56,960 nt of DNA from DATGMP01 sp035293565. GTDB lineage: Bacteria; Pseudomonadota; Alphaproteobacteria; BOG-932; Roseiterribacteraceae. The stretch lies in NCBI GenBank assembly GCA_035293565.1, contig DATGMP010000001.1, positions 1-56,960 of the forward strand, given 5' to 3'. A model generated the notes under the pieces. That model did not search any database. It saw only the letters and a list, made by a program, of their open reading frames with translations, and was not told the DNA's origin. Positions 51,031 to 56,960 of the stretch are shown here, in pieces. The position numbers and the translations under genes are program-made. Numbering within the stretch: position 1 is the first letter of the stretch; every line of letters starts with the position of its first letter.

Positions 51031-52782
51031 ATGCACGACCGGATCATCAAGGGCGGGACTGTTGTTGATGGCACCGGGGCCGCGCCCTTCACCGCCGATA
51101 TAGCGATCGCGGACGGCAAAATCGCCGAGATCGGCAAGATCGCCGCGCCGGCGCGCGAGACGATCGATGCGGACGGGCTGCTGGTCGTGCCGGGCTGGGT
51201 CGACATCCATTCGCATTATGACGGCCAAGTGACCTGGGATTCGCAGCTCGCCCCCTCCTTCTGGCATGGCGTGACCACGGTGCTGATGGGCAATTGCGGG
51301 GTCGGCTTCGCTCCGGCCCGCGCCGATGCTCGCGATCAGCTGATCAGGCTGATGGAAGGCGTGGAGGACATCCCCGGCACCGCGCTGTCCGAAGGCATCC
51401 AATGGGAATGGGAGAGCTTCCCCGAATATCTCGCTGCGCTCGACCAGCGGCGCTGGTCGATGGATGTGGCGGCGCAGCTGCCGCACGGCGCACTGCGCGC
51501 CTATGTCATGGGCGAGCGCGGCAGCCGCAAGGAGGCGGCGACCGCCGACGATATCGCGGAGATGGTGCGGCTGACCGCCGGGGCGCAGGCCGCCGGCTCG
51601 TTCGGCTTCTCGACGTCGCGCACGGTCTTTCACCGGTCGAGCGACGGCGTGCCGGTTCCCGGCACCTATGCACGCCAGGACGAGGTCCGCGCCATCGCCA
51701 AGGCGATTGCCGACAGCGGGCATGGCGTCCTGGAAGTGGCGCCGACGACGCCCGACGAAGACGACGAGGAGGCGCCGCTTCGCGAGCTCGCCTGGATGAA
51801 CGAGGTGTCGGCCGAGACCGGCTGCCCGATCACCTTCCTCTGCCTGCAGCACAATCGGCGCCCTGATTGGTGGCGTGTGCAGCTCGATTTCTGCGACCGC
51901 GAGCGCGCGGCCAAGGGCGCCAACGTCGTGCCGCAGATCTTCTGCCGCGCGATCTCGGTGATGCTGGGCCTCAGGAGCCGTTTCCACCCGTTCGTGCGCG
52001 GCGCAACGTTCAAGTCGCTGCAGCCCCTACCCTTCGAGGAGATGGTGCGGCGGCTCAAGGCCGATCGGGAATTGAAGCGGCGCATGGCGCTCGAGGGCGT
52101 CGCGAACGTGTTCGGTTCCGACGATCCGTCGGACCCTTTCGCCGGGCAGATGAATCTCGATTGGGAAAAGGTCTACGCGCTGGGCAATCCGCCCAATTAC
52201 GAGCCCACACCCGACCAGAGCATCGCCGCGATCGCCGCGCGGCAGTCTCGCGACCCGCGCGAGGTCGTGCTCGACATCATGCTCGAGGATGGAGGCGAGA
52301 GTTTCATCCAGTATCCCTTCATGGGCTATTTCAACGGCAGCCTCGAGCCGGTGCGCGCCATGCTGGCAAATCCCAACACCATTCCCGGCGCGTCGGACGG
52401 CGGAGCGCATGTCGCAACGATCTGTGATGCCGGCATCCCTACCTTCATGCTGACGCACTGGGTGCGCGATCGAACCGCCGGCGAGCGCTTCCCGCTCGAA
52501 TACATCGTGAAGAAGCAGACGCTCGACACGGCGCGGCTCTACGGTTTTCACGATCGGGGCGCCCTGAAGCGTGGGCTTCGCGCCGACATCAATCTGATCG
52601 ATTTTCAAGGCCTGGGATTCGACGCGCCGCGCATGATCCGCGACTTGCCGGCCGGCGGGCCTCGGCTCATGCAGAAGAGCCGCGGCTATGTCGCGACGAT
52701 GGTTGCCGGCGAGACCACCACTGCCAACGGCCAGGACACCGGCGCCCGGCCCGGCCGCCTGGTACGCTCCGGACGCAGTTGA
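51031..52782 (+). CDS. N-acyl-D-amino-acid deacylase family protein
   Basis: A 583-residue amidohydrolase. IIKGGTVVDGTGAAPFTADI, metal site GWVDIHSHYDGQVTWDSQLA, HGVTTVLMGNCGVGFAPARA (family Cys), QHNRRPDWWRVQLDF, the Asp of GASDGGAHVATICDAG and LKRGLRADINLIDFQ. Blocks match Amidohydro_3/D-aminoacylase, which deacylates N-acyl-D-amino acids. It shares family with the gene at 42739 but is longer and better conserved. Downstream it converges with the GT39 gene. Confidence 0.9.
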   Translation: MHDRIIKGGTVVDGTGAAPFTADIAIADGKIAEIGKIAAPARETIDADGLLVVPGWVDIHSHYDGQVTWDSQLAPSFWHGVTTVLMGNCGVGFAPARADARDQLIRLMEGVEDIPGTALSEGIQWEWESFPEYLAALDQRRWSMDVAAQLPHGALRAYVMGERGSRKEAATADDIAEMVRLTAGAQAAGSFGFSTSRTVFHRSSDGVPVPGTYARQDEVRAIAKAIADSGHGVLEVAPTTPDEDDEEAPLRELAWMNEVSAETGCPITFLCLQHNRRPDWWRVQLDFCDRERAAKGANVVPQIFCRAISVMLGLRSRFHPFVRGATFKSLQPLPFEEMVRRLKADRELKRRMALEGVANVFGSDDPSDPFAGQMNLDWEKVYALGNPPNYEPTPDQSIAAIAARQSRDPREVVLDIMLEDGGESFIQYPFMGYFNGSLEPVRAMLANPNTIPGASDGGAHVATICDAGIPTFMLTHWVRDRTAGERFPLEYIVKKQTLDTARLYGFHDRGALKRGLRADINLIDFQGLGFDAPRMIRDLPAGGPRLMQKSRGYVATMVAGETTTANGQDTGARPGRLVRSGRS

Positions 52783-52791
52783 CCAGCCGAA

Positions 52792-54330
52792 TCAGCCCTT
52801 GCCGATACGGCCGAGCGCGCACCACTGATTTGTGAAGGTGACCTGCATCGCCCGTGTTTGCTCGAGCCAATTCCGGCTTTGCGGGTCACAGGTCCCGACA
52901 AAAGTGCCCGCGGCGAGTTCGACTCCCGGCGGGACGACTTTCACTTCGATTCCGTGCTGCTCGGCCACCTTTGCGTAAAAATCGGCGACGGCATTGTAGG
53001 TCACCGCTTCAAACGGATGGTTGTAGCCGCTATCGACGAGAAGGAGCGGCGAACGGCGCTTTTCCTCCATCACTTCCGCAATGAGCGAACCATATCGCAG
53101 TTTACTATTTTCGTCGCCATGCATGATTTGTACTGGGCGTATGTGCTCATCAAAGAAGACTTGCAACGGCATTCCGAGGAGCAAGAGTAAAATGCCCGAA
53201 TTGAGCGCCCATTGGCGGCGGGACTGGGCGGCTCCTCGAGAGAAGATCGCGCTGAGTGCTGAGCCGACGGGCAGCGCGACGAATGGAAAGATAGGCTCCA
53301 GATACCATTGGAGCACCGTTTTCGAACGCGCGATGACCAGCAGAATCGACAACGCAACGATCAGGCAGAGCCAGATCAGCGACCGCTCTTCCAGGTTGGA
53401 CGGGCGGGCGGTGGGCAGAAGGGCCAGGACGAGCAGAAAGGTCCAAGGGCTGTACGCCACCAGGAAGAAATAGAAGACGCCGATCGGGTCACCCGGTGAG
53501 TCGGCAACGATCACATGAAAGTACCGACCGAAGACCTCTTCCCAGAGCACAGCTTTCAGATAGCCGGGATCGGCTGCCTCCCGAACGAGGTAATAGGCAG
53601 CGACTACGGTCAGGAAACCCGCGAACCCGATCCAAATGGATTTGTCGGAAAGAGTCGAAAGAAACCGGCGACGCCAGACCGCGTACAGGACGAGCCCGGG
53701 AAACGCCAGCCCGCCCGCGATCCCCTTGGTCATGAGGGCCAGAGTCATCCCGGCGAATAGCGCAATAACGGCGAGTCGACGCGCTTTTCCGGTCGACTCG
53801 AGATAGGCATGAAACGCCAGCACATAGGACGTAATGAAAAGGACCAGCAGCGCGTCGAAATCTCCCGACCGCCCGGCATGGGGCCCGACGAAACGCAAAC
53901 AACCCAGCAGAACGAGCCCCGAGAAAAGTCCGCCGATTTCGTCGCGCAGACGCACGCGATAATAGCCATAGACAGCCGCGACCGTCGCCATCGCCGCAAC
54001 CATCGACGGAAGTCGAAGCGCCAGAAGCGGCGGCGCGCCGGCGCGGAGAAGCAGCGCGATCAGCCAGACCAGCAATGGCGGCTTCGTATTCCAGTGATCC
54101 GGCAAGCCTCCATAGTGCGGGACCAACCAATTGTGCTGAGACAACAACTCGATCGCATTATTGGCGTTTCGAGATTCGTCCCATATCTGCATGGGCCGGG
54201 CGTCGTAATCGAGGAGAAGCATGACCGCCGACAACGCGATCAGCCCGAGCGGCGCCCACCATCTCCGAAGGACGCCGGCCGCAGGCGAACCGAGAGCCGG
54301 CAGAGAATCGCGCTTAAGTTGTCCGCCCAT
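52792..54330 (-). CDS. GT39/ArnT-like membrane glycosyltransferase
   Basis: A 512-residue polytopic membrane protein. Motif DESRNANNAIELLSQHNWLV (Asp of the DE pair in the first loop, GT39/ArnT type), HWNTKPPLLVWLIALLLRAG, GRSGDFDALLVLFITSYVLA and about eleven hydrophobic helices, with a soluble C-terminal domain of about 110 residues. These enzymes transfer sugars from lipid-linked donors to lipid A or proteins in the periplasmic face. The nucleotide-sugar dehydrogenase at 20.5 kb may or may not serve the same pathway. Confidence 0.88.
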   Translation of the reverse strand: MGGQLKRDSLPALGSPAAGVLRRWWAPLGLIALSAVMLLLDYDARPMQIWDESRNANNAIELLSQHNWLVPHYGGLPDHWNTKPPLLVWLIALLLRAGAPPLLALRLPSMVAAMATVAAVYGYYRVRLRDEIGGLFSGLVLLGCLRFVGPHAGRSGDFDALLVLFITSYVLAFHAYLESTGKARRLAVIALFAGMTLALMTKGIAGGLAFPGLVLYAVWRRRFLSTLSDKSIWIGFAGFLTVVAAYYLVREAADPGYLKAVLWEEVFGRYFHVIVADSPGDPIGVFYFFLVAYSPWTFLLVLALLPTARPSNLEERSLIWLCLIVALSILLVIARSKTVLQWYLEPIFPFVALPVGSALSAIFSRGAAQSRRQWALNSGILLLLLGMPLQVFFDEHIRPVQIMHGDENSKLRYGSLIAEVMEEKRRSPLLLVDSGYNHPFEAVTYNAVADFYAKVAEQHGIEVKVVPPGVELAAGTFVGTCDPQSRNWLEQTRAMQVTFTNQWCALGRIGKG

Positions 54331-54390
54331 GGGGCGTGACGATAGAAGGAATATCCTTAGAAACCGGTAAAGAGAACCCCTCTCCGCCGC

Positions 54391-56007
54391 TCATTCAACA
54401 GGAGGAGCGAGACTGGATTCCGGCGATCGCTGGAGCTGGCCTCCGGGTTTCAGTAGCAGCAGCAGCGGCGCGGCGGTGACCATGGCAATCAGGAACAGCT
54501 TGAAATCGTCGATATAGGCGACCATCGCTGCTTGGCGATTGATCTCGGCGTCGAGCGCGGCCAGGCCGACCTTCGTGTGCAAATCCCAGAAACCGCCAAG
54601 CCCGGAATGGTTGAGCATGCGGTTGAACACGGTCGCGTGGACCGCAAGATCGCTGTGCGCCACCTGGATATTGCGCGCGAGCATTGTCGTCCCGATCGAA
54701 ATTCCGATGCTGCCGGCAAGGCTGCGCACAAGCGAGAACAAGCCCATTGCCTCGGTCCGCAGGGAAACGGGCAACGACGAAAACAGATGAACGTTGAGGG
54801 GAATGAAGGTCAGCATCACGCCGAAACCCTGGATGAGACCGCTCAAGATGACGAGCTGATCGTCCATGTAGAGCGAAAAACCCAGCATCTGCCACATCGA
54901 CAGGCTGACGAATCCCATCCCGGTCAGCATGATGATGCGGCGGTCGATATGCCGAGAAAGCCGGGGCACCGTCAGCGACCCCAAAATCGAACCGAAGCCG
55001 CGCGGCATGGAGAGCATTCCGGCGGTAAACACCGGATAGCCGAGCAGGTTCTGCAACAGCTGCGGCATGAGGGCGGTCGAGGAGAACATCAGCGCGAAGG
55101 TGATGAAGGCGATGAGCAGGCTGCTGAGAAACGTGCGGTCACTGAATAGGCGCGCGGTGAAGAACGGCTTTGTCGTCGTTGCCGAGTGCACGGCAAACAT
55201 CCAGAAGCCCAAGAACGTCAAACCGGCCTCGATCAGAATCTCGCTCGAGTTCAGCCAGTCCAGCTGCTGTCCGCGGTCCAGCAGCAATTGCAACGAGCCG
55301 ACAGCGACCGCCAGCATGCCGAAGCCGAAGAAGTCGAACGCAATGCCGCGCTGGTGACGATCCTCGGGCAGAAAGGTGGCCAGACCGGCGAAGGACAGGA
55401 TGCCGACCGGCGCGTTGACGAAAAAACACCAGCGCCAGCTGTATTCGTCGGTCAGCCAACCGCCGAGCGCGGGCGCCACCAGCGGCCCCAAAATGGTGCC
55501 GATGCTCCACACCGCCATCGATTGCATCTGCTGCCCGGGCGGCGACAGATCGAACATCACCGATTGCGACAAGGGTCCCAGCATCGCGCCGAGCGCGCCC
55601 TGCAGCAGCCGGAACAGAACCATCTGTTCCAGATTTTGCGCCCACCCGCACAACATGGAGGCAGCGGTGAAGCCGGCTATGCTGACGAGAAAAACGTGCT
55701 TGCGGCCAAAGCGCGAAGACAGCCATCCGATGAGCGGGGTCGCGATCGCCGTCGCGAGAATGTATGAGGTGAGAACCCAACTGATCTGATCCAACGCCGC
55801 CGAGAAGCTTGCCCGCATGTGCGGCAGGGCGACATTGGCGATGGTGGTATCCACCATCTGCATCATGGTCGCCATCATCACCGCGCCCATGATCACGCGC
55901 GGATGTTTCGTCACCAGCGCCGGACCGGCTGCTAGATTGCTCGGAACCGGACCTTCACGCGCGTCTTCTGCGACGGTCACGCTGGCACTTGCCTGCTCAC
56001 GGCGCAT
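54391..56007 (-). CDS. DHA2 family MFS efflux permease (EmrB/QacA type)
   Basis: A 538-residue protein with about fourteen membrane helices. Motifs: MQMVDTTIANVALPHMRASF (motif D1), WVLTSYILATAIATPLIGWL, SSRFGRKHVFLVSIAGFTAA (motif A), GALGAMLGPLSQSVM and GTILGPLVAPALGGWLTDEY (motif C). It is the inner-membrane part of an EmrAB-TolC-like pump; the membrane fusion partner emrA is not adjacent. It ends near a pump-unrelated NTF2 gene. Substrate class not deducible. Confidence 0.93.
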   Translation of the reverse strand: MRREQASASVTVAEDAREGPVPSNLAAGPALVTKHPRVIMGAVMMATMMQMVDTTIANVALPHMRASFSAALDQISWVLTSYILATAIATPLIGWLSSRFGRKHVFLVSIAGFTAASMLCGWAQNLEQMVLFRLLQGALGAMLGPLSQSVMFDLSPPGQQMQSMAVWSIGTILGPLVAPALGGWLTDEYSWRWCFFVNAPVGILSFAGLATFLPEDRHQRGIAFDFFGFGMLAVAVGSLQLLLDRGQQLDWLNSSEILIEAGLTFLGFWMFAVHSATTTKPFFTARLFSDRTFLSSLLIAFITFALMFSSTALMPQLLQNLLGYPVFTAGMLSMPRGFGSILGSLTVPRLSRHIDRRIIMLTGMGFVSLSMWQMLGFSLYMDDQLVILSGLIQGFGVMLTFIPLNVHLFSSLPVSLRTEAMGLFSLVRSLAGSIGISIGTTMLARNIQVAHSDLAVHATVFNRMLNHSGLGGFWDLHTKVGLAALDAEINRQAAMVAYIDDFKLFLIAMVTAAPLLLLLKPGGQLQRSPESSLAPPVE

Positions 56008-56041
56008 TCCCGCCGATCGGATCGTTGACCACCATGCTTTC

Positions 56042-56437
56042 CTACGAACCGAAGAATTTCCCCGCCAGTTCGGTATCGAGATACTCGATCATCTCGATGA
56101 GCTTGCCGTCACGGAAGCGCATCAGGAAAAGGTATTTATTATTGTAGGGCTTGCCCGATACGTGGGTGGCGAAGGATTCCGCCTCGACCGCGACGCGGTC
56201 GCCCTCGGCGATCATCGAATGGATCACCGTGGGCAGACCGCCGGGAAAAATCTGCGTGACTAATCCCGCTGCCGCCAGGGCCTCTCCCTTGCCCCGCGCG
56301 CCTGAGATCGCGGTCGTGCCCTGCGTGACGATCCGGCAATCCTCAGCCATCGCCTCGTCGATAGCACGGGCGAAGTCCTGGCCCATGCCCTCCACGAACC
56401 GTCGCGCCGCATCCTTATTGCGCTGTGTCTCGTCCAT
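56042..56437 (-). CDS. NTF2-like (SnoaL-type) ketosteroid-isomerase-fold protein
   Basis: A 131-residue protein. The ATG at 56437 has a G-rich leader (GGCGGGGGGC). The block RNKDAARRFVEGMGQDFARA, ISGARGKGEALAAAGLVTQI, MIAEGDRVAVEAESFATHVS and YLFLMRFRDGKLIEMIEYLD matches SnoaL/NTF2-like proteins. Catalytic Asp/His placement resembles the fold but no substrate can be assigned. It lies upstream of the efflux pump on the same strand with 34 bp between. Confidence 0.87.
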   Translation of the reverse strand: MDETQRNKDAARRFVEGMGQDFARAIDEAMAEDCRIVTQGTTAISGARGKGEALAAAGLVTQIFPGGLPTVIHSMIAEGDRVAVEAESFATHVSGKPYNNKYLFLMRFRDGKLIEMIEYLDTELAGKFFGS

Positions 56438-56561
56438 GCTGCCGCCCCCCGCCCGATCGGCAATCAGAGCATAATTTCGACAGAAGCGTGCTACCTTTTT
56501 CGGCCGACGATGAGCGAAAGGGCGCCTCGCGCAGGATCGGAGCCTCGCGGGCGACAAGGTC

Positions 56562-56820
56562 CTACGGACGCTTGCTTATTGCGATCAGTTCTTTAAGGAG
56601 CCGGATCTGGCTAGCCAGCAGGTCCTGATACTGCATCAAAAAGGCCTCGGCCAATTGCGTGTCCAAGTTGCGTGCGCGAAGGAGTTCGACGACCTCCCTT
56701 TGGCGCCTCAGATGCAGCACGCCTTCAATTATGCATTGTCCGGCAATCTCTTGGTTGGTCTCAAATTGACCGGCATGGCGGATATTCTGGTGCAGAACAT
56801 CGGCAGTACGGAGCAATTCG
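56562..56820 (-). pseudogene. Hypothetical helical protein, 5' end cut by IS630 element
   Basis: The leftward frame LGELLRTADVLHQNIRHAGQ, FETNQEIAGQCIIEGVLHLR, RQREVVELLRARNLDTQLAE ends with IAISKRP and a stop at 56562. It is helix-rich, with repeated leucines, like small alphaproteobacterial coiled proteins. Homology to the IS630 transposase begins immediately upstream (56822), so the gene's 5' end is cut or its start is lost. Family not recognised. Confidence 0.5.
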
Positions 56821-56821
56821 C

Positions 56822-56960
56822 CTAGTGGAGCGAATCTAACACTTGGTGTCCGCGTTTGACGGCGGCGATGATCGTGTCGGCATCTTTGGTCCATGTAAAT
56901 GGCTTTGGGGCCTGGTTGTGCTCGGCGAGGTATCGATTGATCGCGGTCTGAAGGTCGACG
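56822..56960 (-). CDS. IS630-family transposase, C-terminal fragment (runs off right edge)
   Basis: The leftward frame from 56959 gives VDLQTAINRYLAEHNQAPKP, FTWTKDADTIIAAVKRGHQV, LDSLH, then TAG at 56824-56822. This is the classical C-terminal end of IS630-family (ISL3/IS630-like Tc1-group) transposases: L-x-x-A-I-N-x-Y/F-L-x-E-H-N and P-F-x-W-T-x-x-x-D-x-I-x-A-x-V-K-R-G. The rest of the element is beyond the window. It is a different subgroup from the fragment at the left edge. Confidence 0.85.
   Translation of the reverse strand, partial: VDLQTAINRYLAEHNQAPKPFTWTKDADTIIAAVKRGHQVLDSLH

Noticed and set aside
54344..54360. AAGGA-ATA-TCCTT dyad near the GT39 start
   Set aside because: Too short and not conserved anywhere else in the window; left out as chance.

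Overview
The window reads as a GC-rich alphaproteobacterial chromosome. The pointers are an NDUFS4-type complex I subunit, ergothioneine genes egtB-egtD, a CoxG-like protein, a TIGR01459-type HAD hydrolase and many CoA-ester and short-chain dehydrogenase genes. A PEP-CTERM protein implies an exosortase system elsewhere in the genome. I cannot name the genus. No rRNA and no CRISPR array are present; there are two tRNA genes, Arg(UCU) and Pro(UGG).

Region 1 (1-8578) looks like one end of an integrated conjugative element. A tyrosine recombinase lies just inside the 3' end of tRNA-Arg(UCU). Next to it are two small helix-turn-helix proteins, then an AT-rich stretch of about 830 bases. Beyond that is a tightly overlapping type IVb (R64 thin-pilus-like) operon running leftward: two TcpQ/PilL-like proteins, lipoprotein secretin PilN, PilO, PilP and the start of ATPase PilQ. 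PilQ is cut after about 240 codons by an IS630-family element that runs off the left edge. Another IS630-family transposase enters at the right edge.

Region 2 (8.8-20.4 kb) starts with an LLM-class flavin oxidoreductase. It then has a four-gene overlapping operon: an exported 391-residue protein of unknown function, a DUF1592-type protein with a CxxCH haem motif, a Tat-exported DUF1552 protein, and an exported protein with three COG4315 repeats. An XRE-type regulator is transcribed divergently. Housekeeping genes follow (complex I subunit, tRNA-Pro, DUF192, CoxG-like, ABC exporter, HAD hydrolase).

Region 3 (20.4-30.4 kb) holds a nucleotide-sugar dehydrogenase, a frameshifted SDR / isochorismatase-fold protein / P450 cluster in which both enzyme-fold proteins lack expected catalytic residues, egtB-egtD, a PEP-CTERM protein behind a near-consensus sigma-54 promoter, a sensor kinase and a cupredoxin.

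Region 4 (30.5-45 kb) is mostly CoA-ester catabolism: acyl-CoA dehydrogenase, CaiB-type CoA transferase and MmgE/PrpD, divergent from GntR, enoyl-CoA hydratase and quinone reductase. It also has a cold-shock gene, decayed gene fragments, REP-like inverted repeats, and a second sigma-54 promoter with the same upstream nonamer and spacing as the PEP-CTERM promoter.

Region 5 (45-57 kb) contains phoU, rlpA, an aldo/keto reductase, a His-rich exported peptide, a membrane AAA ATPase with an unusual C-terminal domain, an epoxide hydrolase, an N-acyl-D-amino-acid deacylase, a GT39 glycosyltransferase, a DHA2 efflux pump and an NTF2-like protein.

The strongest candidates for something undescribed are the paired sigma-54 promoters with a shared upstream element (27.3 and 40.1 kb), the four-gene DUF1592/DUF1552 export operon (9.8-15.2 kb), and the AAA ATPase fusion (47.9 kb).
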